64,000 nt of DNA, taken from contig NZ_CP134146.1 of the NCBI RefSeq assembly GCF_031583575.1, positions 1 to 64,000 of the forward strand. The letters run 5' to 3'. The notes beneath the pieces were generated by a model. It did no database searches and was not told where the DNA came from. It saw nothing but the letters and a program-made list of their open reading frames with translations. Source of the DNA: Thalassotalea nanhaiensis (lineage in GTDB: Bacteria > Pseudomonadota > Gammaproteobacteria > Enterobacterales > Alteromonadaceae). Made by a program: the position numbers and the translations under genes. Shown piece after piece: positions 1 to 13,971 of this stretch (position 1 is the stretch's first letter; each line of letters starts with the position of its first letter).

Positions 1-1374
1 GTGGAACATTCACTCTGGCAAAGTTGCTTATCAGTTCTTGAAGAAGAACTACCTGCCCAGCAATTTAGTATGTGGATAAGACCACTACAATGTGTTGTTG
101 ACAGCAACAGCATGACTTTATATGCCCCAAATCGCTTCGTTCTCGATTGGGTTCGAGAAAAATACATGGCCAGAATCACTCAGCTGGTAGCCATTGAAGA
201 ATCAAACCCACCGGAATTAAGATTTGACGTTGGTAGCAAGCCCGTAAATTCTCAAAGTGTTGCTGCCGAGGTAGCCAATAACTTTGCAGCGAGTCATAAT
301 AAAAATTATGCACAAGCAACAGCCTCTAATGAGGTAGTACCTAATATCCCGAAAACCACAAACGTAAGAGATAAATATACGTTTGATAACTTTGTTGAAG
401 GTAAATCTAACCAATTAGCTCGTGCAGCAGCTTCGCAAGTTGCTGATAATCCAGGCCAAGCATATAACCCACTATTTATTTATGGCGGTACCGGCCTAGG
501 TAAAACCCATTTATTGCATGCCGTTGGTAATGGTATTTTATTAAATAATCCTAAAGCAAAAATTGCCTATATGCATTCTGAGCGTTTTGTTCAAGATATG
601 GTTAAGGCGCTGCAAAACAACGAAATTGAAAAGTTTAAGCAATACTATCGTAGCGTTGACGCGTTATTAATTGATGATATTCAATTTTTTGCCAATAAAG
701 AACGTACTCAAGAAGAATTTTTCCATACCTTTAACGCTTTGTTAGAAGGTAATCAACAAATTATCCTCACCAGCGATAGATACCCAAAAGAAATTACAGG
801 TGTTGAAGACAGATTAAAATCACGATTTGGTTGGGGGTTAACCTTAGCTATTGAACCACCAGAACTTGAAACCAGAGTGGCAATATTAAAACGTAAAGCG
901 CAAGAAAGTAATATTAATCTTGCTGATGAAGTTGCCTTCTTTATTGCGAAACGTTTACGTTCAAATGTACGTGAATTAGAAGGGGCTCTTAACCGAGTTA
1001 TCGCTAACGCCAACTTTACTGGTCGTCCAATTACTATCGATTTTGTACGTGAAGCACTTCGTGATCTTTTAGCGTTACAAGATAAGCTTGTTACTATCGA
1101 CAATATTCAACGAACTGTAGCTGAATATTACAAAATAAAAGTTGCTGATATTTTATCAAAACGCCGTAATAGGTCAGTAGCAAGACCAAGACAAATAGCT
1201 ATGGCATTGGCAAAAGAGTTAACTAATCACAGTTTACCTGAGATTGGTGATGCATTTGGTGGCCGTGATCACACTACGGTACTGCATGCATGTCGTAAAG
1301 TTAAATCTTTACGCGAAGAAACACATGATATAAAAGAAGATTATTCAAATCTAATAAGAACACTATCATCGTAA
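1..1374 (+). CDS. dnaA: Chromosomal replication initiator protein DnaA
   Basis: DnaA is the AAA+ ATPase that binds DnaA boxes at oriC, melts the origin and loads the DnaB helicase. The 457-residue product is close to the E. coli length (467). Visible are a domain I at the N-terminus, a Walker A motif [10 protein letters not shown] at about residues 162-171, a Walker [10 protein letters not shown] at about 222-230, and the domain IV DNA-binding signature [14 protein letters not shown] near residue 420. The start codon is GTG, as often in dnaA. It is the first gene of dnaA-dnaN-recF-gyrB. The ribosome binding site and the regulatory region lie outside the window. Confidence 0.98.
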   Translation: MEHSLWQSCLSVLEEELPAQQFSMWIRPLQCVVDSNSMTLYAPNRFVLDWVREKYMARITQLVAIEESNPPELRFDVGSKPVNSQSVAAEVANNFAASHNKNYAQATASNEVVPNIPKTTNVRDKYTFDNFVEGKSNQLARAAASQVADNPGQAYNPLFIYGGTGLGKTHLLHAVGNGILLNNPKAKIAYMHSERFVQDMVKALQNNEIEKFKQYYRSVDALLIDDIQFFANKERTQEEFFHTFNALLEGNQQIILTSDRYPKEITGVEDRLKSRFGWGLTLAIEPPELETRVAILKRKAQESNINLADEVAFFIAKRLRSNVRELEGALNRVIANANFTGRPITIDFVREALRDLLALQDKLVTIDNIQRTVAEYYKIKVADILSKRRNRSVARPRQIAMALAKELTNHSLPEIGDAFGGRDHTTVLHACRKVKSLREETHDIKEDYSNLIRTLSS

Positions 1375-1388
1375 CAGGAAATTAAAGA

Positions 1389-2492
1389 ATGAAATTTTCA
1401 TTATCTAGGGATTTACTTTTAAAACCACTTTTATTGGTTTCTGGTGCAGTTGAGCGCAAAAGCACCTTGCCTATTTTAGGTAATATATTGCTAGAAGTAA
1501 GTGGGCAATCACTTACTATGATAGCTACTGATTTAGAGCTTGAGATGGTTTCATCTACAGAAATCACCAATGAAGGCTCTGATGGAAAAGTTACAGTTCC
1601 AGCGCGAAAGTTGTTGGATATATGTAAAAGCTTACCAGATGATGCTTCAATACAATTTGAACTTGCTGGAGAAACAATAAGTATTATCTCTGGTCGTAGT
1701 AGATATTCTTTAGCAACATTACCAGCAAATGATTTCCCTAATATTGAACAATGGCAAGGTGATGTAGAATTCAGCCTGCAAAAATCTCAACTGTTACGAT
1801 TAATCGAAAGTACACACTTTTCAATGGCGAACCAAGATGTCCGTTATTATTTAAATGGTATGTCGATCGAAACCGAAAATAATGAAATCCGTTCAGTTGC
1901 TACTGATGGACATCGTCTTGCCATTTGTAAGATTGTTAACGACAGTTTAGCGTTGCCTAATCGCCAGGTTATTGTACCGCGAAAGGGCATTTTAGAAATT
2001 ATTCGATTGCTTGATCCTATTGATGAAGATGTACAGATTTATTTAGGTCCTAATCACATCAGGATTATTGATAATGATTTTTCTTTCACCAGTAAACTTG
2101 TAGATGGCAGATTTCCAGATTACCGTCGCGTGTTACCGAGAAATGGTGACAAAGTACTGACTACGAATAAAGAAAAGTTAAAGCAAGTTTTATCACGAGC
2201 TTCAATTTTATCGAATGAAAAATTCAAAGGTGTTCGTTTAAACTTTGCACCTAATGAATTAAAAATTACAGCTAACAACCCTGAACAAGAGCAAGCAGAA
2301 GAATATTTAGAAATAGATTTTCCTTTTGAAAGTTTAGAGATTGGTTTTAATGTTAGTTATATTCTAGACGTGCTTAATGCGATCAAAGAAGATGGGGTAA
2401 AGTTTACTCTTTCAGACGCAAACTCAAGTGTTGTGCTTGAAGGAGAAGAATCTGGTGAAGCACTTTATGTGATTATGCCAATGCGTCTGTAA
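1389..2492 (+). CDS. dnaN: DNA polymerase III beta sliding clamp
   Basis: DnaN forms the ring-shaped homodimeric clamp that tethers DNA polymerase III and other partners to DNA. The 367-residue length matches the family exactly, and the N-terminus (MKFSLSRDLLLKPLLLVSGA) and C-terminus (YVIMPMRL) are typical. A short AGGAAA ribosome binding site lies a few bases before the ATG. It starts 14 bases after dnaA and is presumably co-transcribed with it. Confidence 0.98.
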   Translation: MKFSLSRDLLLKPLLLVSGAVERKSTLPILGNILLEVSGQSLTMIATDLELEMVSSTEITNEGSDGKVTVPARKLLDICKSLPDDASIQFELAGETISIISGRSRYSLATLPANDFPNIEQWQGDVEFSLQKSQLLRLIESTHFSMANQDVRYYLNGMSIETENNEIRSVATDGHRLAICKIVNDSLALPNRQVIVPRKGILEIIRLLDPIDEDVQIYLGPNHIRIIDNDFSFTSKLVDGRFPDYRRVLPRNGDKVLTTNKEKLKQVLSRASILSNEKFKGVRLNFAPNELKITANNPEQEQAEEYLEIDFPFESLEIGFNVSYILDVLNAIKEDGVKFTLSDANSSVVLEGEESGEALYVIMPMRL

Positions 2493-2509
2493 CGCTGATA
2501 TATTCGTTA

Positions 2510-6041
<3,532 letters not shown>

Positions 6042-6068
6042 TTCTAGTAAATAACGTTACCAATTAAA

Positions 6069-6092
6069 AACCAGCCTTCGAGCTGGTTTTTT
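6069..6092 (+). terminator. Rho-independent terminator after gyrB
   Basis: AACCAGC and GCTGGTT form a 7-bp stem around a 6-base loop, followed directly by a T run. It lies 27 bases after the gyrB stop and closes the dnaA-gyrB operon. Confidence 0.9.
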
Positions 6093-6116
6093 GTTATTTA
6101 GGAATAACATACTTTA

Positions 6117-6258
6117 GAAACGAGAAACGAGAAACGAGCCGACAACTCTGGCTTAAAAGTAATTGTATATAAAAAGTAAATATTTAACTTTGTTGGATAA
6201 ATTCGTTTAGGTAAAATCCGCTCTGCTCTTAGATTCTCGTTTCTAGACTCTAGTTTCT
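6117..6258. repeat. GAAACGA tandem repeats with distant inverted arm
   Basis: Three tandem copies of the 7-mer GAAACGA run from 6117 to 6137. The complementary motif (CTCGTTTC and a degenerate second copy) appears at about 6235-6258, so the two arms form a loose inverted repeat about 100 bases apart. Related GAAACGAAGAGC strings occur near 9380 and 41353. No gene is visible between gyrB and glyQ. Confidence 0.5.
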
Positions 6259-6337
6259 GTTATTTATCACTAGTCGATTAAGTAAACAACCGCTATAATT
6301 AGCGCAATTTTTTCGCCTAACAGTAAATACGGTATTC

Positions 6338-7255
6338 ATGAGTACATTTGATATCAAAACATTTCAGGGACTAATACTTAAATTACAACAGTATTGGTCA
6401 GAGCAGGGTTGTGTAATTGTTCAGCCATTAGACTTAGAAGTTGGTGCTGGTACATTCCACCCAATGACATTCTTGCGCTCAATTGGTCCAGAGCCAATGA
6501 GCAGTGCTTATGTACAGCCTTGTCGTCGTCCTACAGACGGACGCTATGGTGAAAACCCAAACCGTTTACAACATTACTACCAATTTCAAGTAGTGCTTAA
6601 ACCATCGCCTAAAAATATCCAAGAGTTATACCTGAACTCCTTAAAAGAAATCGGCATTGATACATTAGTTCATGATGTTCGTTTTGTTGAAGATAACTGG
6701 GAATCACCAACGTTAGGTGCCTGGGGATTAGGTTGGGAGATTTGGTTGAATGGTATGGAGATTACTCAATTTACTTACTTTCAACAAGTAGGCGGCTTAG
6801 AGTGTGCTCCTGTTACAGGTGAAATAACTTACGGTTTAGAACGCTTAGCTATGTACATTCAAAACGTAGATAGCATTTATGACTTGGTTTGGGCTGACGG
6901 TCCATTGGGTAAGGTTTATTACCGTGATGTATTCCACCAAAATGAAGTTGAGCAATCGGCTTATAATTTTGAGCATGCTAATGTTGATGCGTTATTTAAC
7001 CAGTTTGACGTATGCGAAGCAGAAAGCGCTAAGTTAATTGAATTAGGTTTGGCACTTCCTGCTTATGAACAAGTGATGAAAGCATCCCATGCGTTTAACT
7101 TATTAGATGCACGCCATGCTATTTCAGTTACTGAAAGACAACGTTATATATTAAGAGTCCGTACTTTAGCAAAAGCTTGTGCTGAAGCTTACTACGCATC
7201 TCGAGAAGAATTAGGTTTTCCAATGTGTCGTCAACAAGATCAGGAGAGTAAATAA
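6338..7255 (+). CDS. glyQ: Glycyl-tRNA synthetase alpha subunit
   Basis: GlyQ is the catalytic class II synthetase subunit of the alpha2beta2 bacterial GlyRS, which charges tRNA-Gly in the cytoplasm. The 305-residue product has the family N-terminus ([17 protein letters not shown]) and the [20 protein letters not shown] segment of class II motif 2. The stop codon overlaps the glyS start (TAATG), which indicates translational coupling. Confidence 0.97.
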   Translation: MSTFDIKTFQGLILKLQQYWSEQGCVIVQPLDLEVGAGTFHPMTFLRSIGPEPMSSAYVQPCRRPTDGRYGENPNRLQHYYQFQVVLKPSPKNIQELYLNSLKEIGIDTLVHDVRFVEDNWESPTLGAWGLGWEIWLNGMEITQFTYFQQVGGLECAPVTGEITYGLERLAMYIQNVDSIYDLVWADGPLGKVYYRDVFHQNEVEQSAYNFEHANVDALFNQFDVCEAESAKLIELGLALPAYEQVMKASHAFNLLDARHAISVTERQRYILRVRTLAKACAEAYYASREELGFPMCRQQDQESK

Positions 7256-9321
7256 TGAATACTGATACTCTTCTAATAGAATTAGGTACCGAAGAATTAC
7301 CGCCAAAAGCATTAAAAAAATTGGCTACAGCATTCTTCGATTCAATTACAGAACAATTGTCATCTGCGTCGCTAAGCTACAGTGAAGCAAAATGGTTTGC
7401 TACGCCGCGTAGATTAGCTGTGATGGTAAATGAACTAGAACAACAACAAGCTGATAAAGTGTTGGAAAAACGTGGCCCTGCAGTTAATGTCGCATTCGAT
7501 GCTGATGGTAATGCTACAAAAGCAGCTCAAGGTTGGGCACGTTCAAACGGTATTACGGTTGAACAAGCTGAGCGATTAGTGACAGATAAAGGCGAATGGT
7601 TACTTCATAAAGCCACTCAAAAAGGTCAGTCAGTAAATGACTTAATAGAAGCGATTGTAAAAACCGCAGTTACTAAATTACCGATCCCTAAGCCAATGCG
7701 ATGGGGCAGTAGCAGAATCCAGTTTATCCGCCCTGTACATACGTTAACTATGATGTTTGGAAACGAGGTGATAGCGGGAGAAGTATTAGGTATTCAGTCT
7801 GATCGTCAATTACAAGGTCACCGTTTTCATTTTGAAGGCAATATTGATCTACAACACGCTAATGAATATGAAGCAACGCTTGAAAAAGCATACGTAATTG
7901 CTGACTACGAAACGCGTCGTAATAAAATAGTTAGCGAAGTAAATGCAGCAGCAAGTGCATTAAATGCTACTGCGTTGCTTGATGATGAATTAGTTGATGA
8001 AGTAACATCTATCAATGAATGGCCGTCAGTATTAGTGGGAAGTTTTGATGAAGACTTCTTACAAGTACCAGCTGAGCCTCTAATTTATTCGATGAAAGAT
8101 CACCAAAAATACTTCCCTGCAATTGATGCAGATGGTGAGCTGTTAGCTAAATTTATCTTTGTTACTAACATCGACTCTAAACAACCTGAAGAGGTAATAA
8201 AGGGAAATGAGAAGGTAATTCGTCCGCGTTTGGCTGATGCCGAATTTTTCTTTAAAACAGATAAAAAACAAAGTTTAGAAAGCCGTCTGGCAAGCCTGGA
8301 AAATGTATTGTTTCAAAAACAACTTGGAACATTAAAAGCGAAATCTGAACGTATAGCTAATTTAAGTAAACACATTGCTTTGTCGTCAAATGAAAATGCT
8401 GATGATGCTTATAGAGCTGGCTTATTAAGTAAAACTGACTTAATGAGTGATATGGTTCTTGAGTTCCCACAAGTGCAAGGCACCATGGGGAAATACTACG
8501 CTCAAAACGACGGAGAAGTTGAAGCTGTTGCACAAGCATTAGAAGATCAATATCGTCCACGTTTTGCTAGGGATAAATTACCAGAAGGCGTTATCGGTGC
8601 GAGCGTTGCTATCGCAGATAAAGTTGATACATTAGTAGGTATTTTTGGTATCAACCAAGCTCCTAAGGGCGACAAAGACCCATTTGCTTTACGTCGCGCA
8701 GCAATTGGTTTAATCCGTATTATTATCGAAAAGCAGCTTAGTTTAGACATTACCGACTTATTGTCTGTAAGTATCACATCGTATGGTGATAAATTATCTA
8801 ACGCTAACACCGCAGAAGACGTTATCGATTTCATTATGGGTCGTTTCCGTGCTTATTATCAAGAGCAGGGCATAAGCGTAGATGTGATTCAAGCTGTACT
8901 CGCTAACAAGCCTACAGCGCCACTAGACTTTGACCAACGTGTTAAAGCGGTTAGCTTCTTCCGTACCTTAGATGAAGCTCAGGCACTAGCTGCAGCGAAT
9001 AAACGTGTTGGTAATATTTTAGCGAAATTTGATGGTGAATTATTCAGCGAGTTTAATACTGAGTTGGCAACAGAACCTGCAGAAATTGCATTAGCAAAGG
9101 TTTATAGTGACTTAAATACTGAACTTGCACCATTATTTGCAGCAAAAGATTATCAACAGGCACTAACTAAACTTGCCAGTTTACGTGCACCTGTAGATGA
9201 ATTTTTTGATAATGTAATGGTAATGGCAGATGATGACGCGGTTAAAACCAACAGATTAACTCTGTTAAGTCAATTACGTGCTAGTTTCTTTAACGTTGCA
9301 GATATTTCATTGTTACAGTAA
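7255..9321 (+). CDS. glyS: Glycyl-tRNA synthetase beta subunit
   Basis: GlyS is the beta subunit of bacterial GlyRS, which contacts the tRNA and is needed for activity. The product has 688 residues, near E. coli GlyS (689), with the N-terminal [14 protein letters not shown] and the central MRWG and FIRPVHT motifs. It shares one base with glyQ and ends before a strong terminator, giving a two-gene glyQS operon. Confidence 0.97.
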   Translation: MNTDTLLIELGTEELPPKALKKLATAFFDSITEQLSSASLSYSEAKWFATPRRLAVMVNELEQQQADKVLEKRGPAVNVAFDADGNATKAAQGWARSNGITVEQAERLVTDKGEWLLHKATQKGQSVNDLIEAIVKTAVTKLPIPKPMRWGSSRIQFIRPVHTLTMMFGNEVIAGEVLGIQSDRQLQGHRFHFEGNIDLQHANEYEATLEKAYVIADYETRRNKIVSEVNAAASALNATALLDDELVDEVTSINEWPSVLVGSFDEDFLQVPAEPLIYSMKDHQKYFPAIDADGELLAKFIFVTNIDSKQPEEVIKGNEKVIRPRLADAEFFFKTDKKQSLESRLASLENVLFQKQLGTLKAKSERIANLSKHIALSSNENADDAYRAGLLSKTDLMSDMVLEFPQVQGTMGKYYAQNDGEVEAVAQALEDQYRPRFARDKLPEGVIGASVAIADKVDTLVGIFGINQAPKGDKDPFALRRAAIGLIRIIIEKQLSLDITDLLSVSITSYGDKLSNANTAEDVIDFIMGRFRAYYQEQGISVDVIQAVLANKPTAPLDFDQRVKAVSFFRTLDEAQALAAANKRVGNILAKFDGELFSEFNTELATEPAEIALAKVYSDLNTELAPLFAAKDYQQALTKLASLRAPVDEFFDNVMVMADDDAVKTNRLTLLSQLRASFFNVADISLLQ

Positions 9322-9342
9322 CCGAAAGATACTTTAAATCCC

Positions 9343-9367
9343 AAAAAGACGCATAAAGCGTCTTTTT
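9343..9367 (+). terminator. Rho-independent terminator after glyS
   Basis: AAAGACGC and GCGTCTTT form an 8-bp stem with loop ATAAA, followed by a T run. It lies 22 bases after the glyS stop. Confidence 0.9.
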
Positions 9368-9421
9368 TTATGGGAAGGCGAGAAACGAAGAGCCATTGTT
9401 TGTAGGCACGTTTTGAATTTA

Positions 9422-9470
9422 GGAGGTCCCGTGTAAAAACATCACGGGATGACGTGGTGTAAGTTAACTA
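9422..9470 (+). repeat. REP-like palindromic element, copy 1
   Basis: GGAGG is followed by the stem TCCCGTG...CACGGGA and the tail TGACGTGGTGTA..TTAACTA. The same frame with different but still complementary stem bases recurs at 39688-39786 and, inverted, at 9502-9535. It lies in the glyS-tusA gap, which has no gene. Confidence 0.6.
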
Positions 9471-9501
9471 ACATCATGAATAATAGTATATTATTAGAAA
9501 A

Positions 9502-9535
9502 ACACTCCGTCATTCCGTTGAAAAACGGAACCCCC
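9502..9535 (-). repeat. REP-like palindromic element, inverted copy
   Basis: Read on the minus strand this is GGGGGTTCCGTT, a short loop, then AACGGAATGACGGAGTGTT. It matches the frame of the element at 9422-9470, with the stem changed from CCCGTG/CACGGG to TCCGTT/AACGGA, so pairing is preserved. It lies downstream of tusA. Confidence 0.55.
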
Positions 9536-9556
9536 TTACTTGACAGCGAGCGGTGC

Positions 9557-9799
9557 TTATTTCTTCTTGATCAAATACTGATAGGGTGAAGAAGCGACTT
9601 CTTTAGCGATTAATTCATGTTCCATGAATTCGCAAAAACTGGGAATATCACGAGTCGTAGATGGATCATCAGCAATAACTAATAACGTTTCACCCACAGC
9701 GATTTTACGAATATTCATTCGTACCATCATTACTGGTTCAGGGCAGCGTAGTCCTATTGCATCTAGGGTGTGATCAGCATCCCGTATATTGTCTTGCAT
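9557..9799 (-). CDS. tusA: Sulfur carrier protein TusA
   Basis: TusA accepts persulfide sulfur from IscS and passes it to TusBCD for 2-thiouridine synthesis in tRNA. The 80-residue product carries the signature [12 protein letters not shown] with the sulfur-carrying Cys19, and the conserved [20 protein letters not shown] segment. It is close to E. coli TusA in length and sequence. It is transcribed alone, divergently from slt, with a 100-base shared promoter region. Confidence 0.96.
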   Translation of the reverse strand: MQDNIRDADHTLDAIGLRCPEPVMMVRMNIRKIAVGETLLVIADDPSTTRDIPSFCEFMEHELIAKEVASSPYQYLIKKK

Positions 9800-9902
9800 C
9801 TTTTACTTCTTCGTTCAATTTATTACAGATAAGTACGGCTATTTTATGTTTTTATGGCTAATATAAACAAGTGTTATTTGTTTCTCCCCGTTAAGGTTAC
9901 GT

Positions 9903-11813
9903 ATGGTCCTGTCAAGGTTATTAAAGATATCACTATGTTTGTGTTTATTTTCAGTCGCTGCTGTTAAAGCGAACGAACGTGACAGTCTTCGTGCCGATTT
10001 TTTACAAGCGGAAGCCGTTAAGTGGAACATCAATGGCACGCCATATAAAGATAAATATAAATCGTTTGATGGTTATGCTTTACAGGATTATTTTCAATTA
10101 GCCCAATTGAAGAAAAATATCTTGATGAAAAACGAAGCTCAAATAGCAGATTTTCTATCTTTATATAACAACACACCTCTAGACTGGAGCTTACGTAAGC
10201 CTTGGTTATCTCACCTTATCAGATACAAGTATAAAGAACGCTTTATAAAATATTATAAGCCAAGCAGTAATAAACAATTTACCTGTAACTATTATCAATA
10301 TCAGATAGAAACTGGGGTAGATAAAAACAGTGTTTTACCTCACGTTACTAAGCTTTGGTTAAACGGTGAGTCATTACCAAAAGAATGTGACAGGTTGTTC
10401 TCGCTTTGGACTAAAAAGGGCTATCGAACCAATGAACTGATATGGCAGCGTGTGATGTTAGCTCAAAAAAATAGAAAGTACGGCTTAGTAAAATATTTGT
10501 TTAAACTCTTGCCGCAAAAGGAACAGTATTTAGTAGAACTTTGGAAAAAAATAAAACGCTCTCCGAAACAAGTAGCACAACTGCAAAAGTTTAAACGTAA
10601 TAATGCTCAAGAGACATTTATCATTATTGACGGTATTAAACGCTTAATTTGGAAAGATGAAGTATTAGCGTTATCTGTTTTTGAAAAGGCGAGCATGCAG
10701 GGAAGGTTCAGTAATAATCAAAAGCAAAATATATTAAAGTCATTGGTTACCGCCGTCGCTCGCTCTAATGACCCAAAAGCGCAATTGTGGTTCTCTAACT
10801 TAGAGCGAGAGTATATTCATAGTGGCGCAATTCAGTGGCGAGTTGCATCTTTGCTACGCAATGGAAATTATGATGACTTAACTACAGAATTGGAACAACT
10901 CACTGTTGAACAACAAGCTGATAGACAGTGGTTATATTGGCGAGCAAGATCATTTGAGCGGACAAAACAAACTGATAAAGCGCAACTCATTTACCAACAG
11001 TTAGCTGAGCAGCGTAGTTATTACGGCTTTTTGGCGGCAGCAAAAATTGGTGATAAATCTGTGTTAAATCATCAAGCTATAAGTATCCCCGGACATCTTA
11101 ATGATAATATCAGCACAATGAAAGCAGGGCAAAGAGCCATGGAACTCTATCGCTTGAATCGCCTTACAGAAGCAAGGCGAGAGTGGAATTATTGGATGAC
11201 TGAGCTGAACGAGACCGAGCAGATGGTCGCAGCTAAGTGGGCACATCAGCAAGGTTGGTATGATCGTGGAATTTATTCGTTGTCACAAATAGGTTCATTG
11301 AATGATATGGATGTTAGGTTTCCTATGCCATTTCAAAATGAATTTTCAAAAGCAGCTAAACGGCATAATGTTAATGAAGCTTGGGCTTATGCGATTGCGC
11401 GCAAAGAAAGTATTTTTATGAGTGATGCGACATCATCGGTTGGCGCTTTAGGCTTGATGCAAGTTAAGCCAATCACTGCAAATTACATAAACAAATCGAA
11501 ATTAAGGCGCTGGCAAATACTTGATCCTGATACCAATATTGAACTGGGGATTAGGTATTTAAGTTACTTACAAAAGAAATTTAATAATAATATTGTGCTT
11601 GCGACCGTTGCCTATAATGCCGGGCCTAAAAAAGTATACCGCTGGCTTAAAGCTGAACCAAGTTTACCAGTAGATGCTTGGATAGAGACAATTCCATATA
11701 AAGAAACTCGCGACTATGTAAAAAGTGTTATGGCATTTACTGAAATTTATCAACAAAAACAGGGCAGTGGAGAGTCGCCATTTATACAATTAATTGAAAT
11801 GCAGATTGAATAG
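9903..11813 (+). CDS. slt: Soluble lytic murein transglycosylase
   Basis: Slt is a periplasmic exolytic transglycosylase that cleaves peptidoglycan to 1,6-anhydromuropeptides. The 636-residue product has a signal peptide (about residues 1-23, ending AVKA), a long alpha-helical U-domain and a C-terminal lysozyme-like SLT domain. The catalytic glutamate is E502 in ARKES, followed by the ALGLMQVKP motif and VAYNAGP. Its length is near that of Slt70 (645). It stands alone between tusA and pepQ. Confidence 0.93.
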   Translation: MVLSRLLKISLCLCLFSVAAVKANERDSLRADFLQAEAVKWNINGTPYKDKYKSFDGYALQDYFQLAQLKKNILMKNEAQIADFLSLYNNTPLDWSLRKPWLSHLIRYKYKERFIKYYKPSSNKQFTCNYYQYQIETGVDKNSVLPHVTKLWLNGESLPKECDRLFSLWTKKGYRTNELIWQRVMLAQKNRKYGLVKYLFKLLPQKEQYLVELWKKIKRSPKQVAQLQKFKRNNAQETFIIIDGIKRLIWKDEVLALSVFEKASMQGRFSNNQKQNILKSLVTAVARSNDPKAQLWFSNLEREYIHSGAIQWRVASLLRNGNYDDLTTELEQLTVEQQADRQWLYWRARSFERTKQTDKAQLIYQQLAEQRSYYGFLAAAKIGDKSVLNHQAISIPGHLNDNISTMKAGQRAMELYRLNRLTEARREWNYWMTELNETEQMVAAKWAHQQGWYDRGIYSLSQIGSLNDMDVRFPMPFQNEFSKAAKRHNVNEAWAYAIARKESIFMSDATSSVGALGLMQVKPITANYINKSKLRRWQILDPDTNIELGIRYLSYLQKKFNNNIVLATVAYNAGPKKVYRWLKAEPSLPVDAWIETIPYKETRDYVKSVMAFTEIYQQKQGSGESPFIQLIEMQIE

Positions 11814-11894
11814 CTTGATAACGTTGGTATAGCTACCAGCGTGCATTCGCCTATGCTATTATCTGCCCATAATTTTTATCACTATGATACTGAT

Positions 11895-13214
11895 ATGAAA
11901 GATTTAGCCAAACACTATCCAGCTCATATTACCGAGCTACAACAGCGTACCAATACCATCCTTGAACGTGAAAATTTAAATGCCTTAGCTATTCATGCTG
12001 GCCAGGTAGGAAAGATTTTCCTCGACGATATGTATTACCCATTCAAAACTAATCCACACTTTAAGGCTTGGTTGCCTATCATTGAAACACCAAATTGTTG
12101 GCTCATTGTTAATGGCAAAGATAAACCTGTATTAGCGTTTTATCAGCCTACTGACTTTTGGCACAAAGTGGTGAAATTAGAAGAAGACTATTGGACTTCA
12201 TTTTTTGATATCAAACTAATGAGTAGTGCGGAAGAAATATCGGCAATTTTACCTGATAACAAACAAGGTATCGGCTACATCGGTGCACATCAGGATGTTG
12301 CTAATAAGCTGGGTTTCGAATTAGTTAATCCAGAAGCAGTGTTGAATTACTTTCATTACCATCGTGCTTATAAAACAGAATATGATTTAGTTTGTTTACG
12401 GGAAGCTAATCGTATCGCTGTTATTGGTCATAATGCGGCAAAAGAAGCGTTTTTCGCTAAAGGTTCAGAGTTTGATATTCAATTAGCTTATCTACAGGCA
12501 ACGGGTCAGGGTGAAAATGAAATGCCTTATGGCAATATTATTGCACTTAATGAAAATGCAGCAATATTACATTACACCGTATTAGAACAAACAAAGCCGA
12601 AACAACATCATTCATTTTTAATTGACGCGGGTGCAAATTTTAATGGCTATGCCTCTGATATAACGCGTACTTATGCCTTTGTGCAAAATGAATTTCATGA
12701 ATTAATTATTGCGATGAATGAAATGCAATTAGAGCTTGGCCAAAGCTTAAAAGCGAATACCAGTTATGTTGAGTTACACATTAGTAATCATTATAAATTA
12801 GCGGCACTGTTAAAACGCTTTGAACTTGTTAATTTAGAGCCTGAAGCTATGGTCGCTAATGGCATTACCTCTGCATTTTATCCTCATGGTCTTGGTCACC
12901 ATTTAGGTTTACAGGTACATGACATGGGTGGTTTCATGGCCGATGAGTCTGGCACACATGTCGCAGCGCCGAAAGAATACCCGTTCTTACGTACTACAAG
13001 AGGTATCGAAAGTAAGCAAGTGTTTACTATTGAGCCAGGGCTTTATTTTATTGATGAGTTTTTGCAAAACCTATCAACTTCTGAAAATGCAAAGTACATT
13101 AATTGGGACAAAGTTGACCGTTTGCGTAAGTATGGCGGTATAAGAATTGAAGATAATATCATCGTGCATGATGATCACGTTGAAAATATGACACGAGACT
13201 TTAAGCTTGCTTAG
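11895..13214 (+). CDS. pepQ: Xaa-Pro dipeptidase PepQ
   Basis: PepQ is a dinuclear-metal peptidase that hydrolyses Xaa-Pro dipeptides. The metal ligands are visible in LIDAGANFNGYASDITRTY (two Asp), HGLGHHLG (His), FTIEPGLYF (Glu) and GGIRIEDN (Glu). The frame is open further upstream from a GTG at 11841, but alignment by eye to E. coli PepQ places the start at the ATG of MKDLAKHY (11895), giving 439 residues (E. coli 443). No clear ribosome binding site precedes either start. It is followed after 3 bases by yigZ, with trkH next, as in E. coli. Confidence 0.93.
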   Translation: MKDLAKHYPAHITELQQRTNTILERENLNALAIHAGQVGKIFLDDMYYPFKTNPHFKAWLPIIETPNCWLIVNGKDKPVLAFYQPTDFWHKVVKLEEDYWTSFFDIKLMSSAEEISAILPDNKQGIGYIGAHQDVANKLGFELVNPEAVLNYFHYHRAYKTEYDLVCLREANRIAVIGHNAAKEAFFAKGSEFDIQLAYLQATGQGENEMPYGNIIALNENAAILHYTVLEQTKPKQHHSFLIDAGANFNGYASDITRTYAFVQNEFHELIIAMNEMQLELGQSLKANTSYVELHISNHYKLAALLKRFELVNLEPEAMVANGITSAFYPHGLGHHLGLQVHDMGGFMADESGTHVAAPKEYPFLRTTRGIESKQVFTIEPGLYFIDEFLQNLSTSENAKYINWDKVDRLRKYGGIRIEDNIIVHDDHVENMTRDFKLA

Positions 13215-13217
13215 TGT

Positions 13218-13841
13218 ATGTCAGTAAATACCAGTCCATATCTGATCCCGGTTAACAATTTAGAGTTTGAAACAATTGTTAACCGTAGTCGTTTTATCTG
13301 TTCTTTAAAACACTGTAGTGATAATGCTCAAGTAAAAAGTTTTATTGAACAGATCAGACAACAATATCCTGATGCTTCTCATCATTGTTATGCCTTTGTT
13401 TCGGCGAGACCGGAAGATAGCCAAAATTATGGTTTTAGTGATGATGGTGAGCCGAGCGGCACAGCAGGCCGACCAATGCTTGCTGTTTTACAAGGCAGCA
13501 ATATAGGTGAAGTGTGTGCCGTGGTTACTCGATACTTTGGTGGTGTAAAACTTGGCACTGGTGGTTTACAAAGAGCTTACGGAAACAGCGTAAGACAAGC
13601 ATTGTTAGAATTACCTACAACATTGAAGATACCAACCGAGCAAGTATTTATTACTTGCGATTATCAACAGGTTAAGGATATCGAACATACATTATTAGGA
13701 TTCGATGGTGTAGTGATTAACCAATACTATGCAATAGATGTTAATCTTGAGGTTGAATTGCCTATTCCTAACATAGCTAAGTTTTGCCAAAGAATTACTG
13801 AATTAACGTCTGGTAGAGTTGTTCCTACTAAAAAAAATTAA
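13218..13841 (+). CDS. yigZ: IMPACT/YigZ family protein
   Basis: This is a 207-residue UPF0029/IMPACT-family protein (E. coli YigZ 204). The N-terminal IMPACT domain shows the typical SRFICSL, SHHCYAFV, SDDGEPSGTAGRPML and VTRYFGGVKLGTGGLQRAYG stretches, followed by the DUF1949 C-terminal domain. The eukaryotic homologue regulates GCN2, and the bacterial role is not settled. It is tightly linked to pepQ. Confidence 0.93.
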   Translation: MSVNTSPYLIPVNNLEFETIVNRSRFICSLKHCSDNAQVKSFIEQIRQQYPDASHHCYAFVSARPEDSQNYGFSDDGEPSGTAGRPMLAVLQGSNIGEVCAVVTRYFGGVKLGTGGLQRAYGNSVRQALLELPTTLKIPTEQVFITCDYQQVKDIEHTLLGFDGVVINQYYAIDVNLEVELPIPNIAKFCQRITELTSGRVVPTKKN

Positions 13842-13971
13842 ACCTATCTATCTGAACTTAACTTTTACCTACCTTTGTTTTGATAAAAATACATATAAGT
13901 TGGCTAACAAGCAGGTTATGCTATATTCTTGGCATAATACTCTGTAAAAAATAAAATAATTAAAATAAACA

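Noticed and set aside
11841-11894. GTG-initiated N-terminal extension of PepQ
   Set aside because: It adds 18 residues absent from the family. No ribosome binding site supports it.
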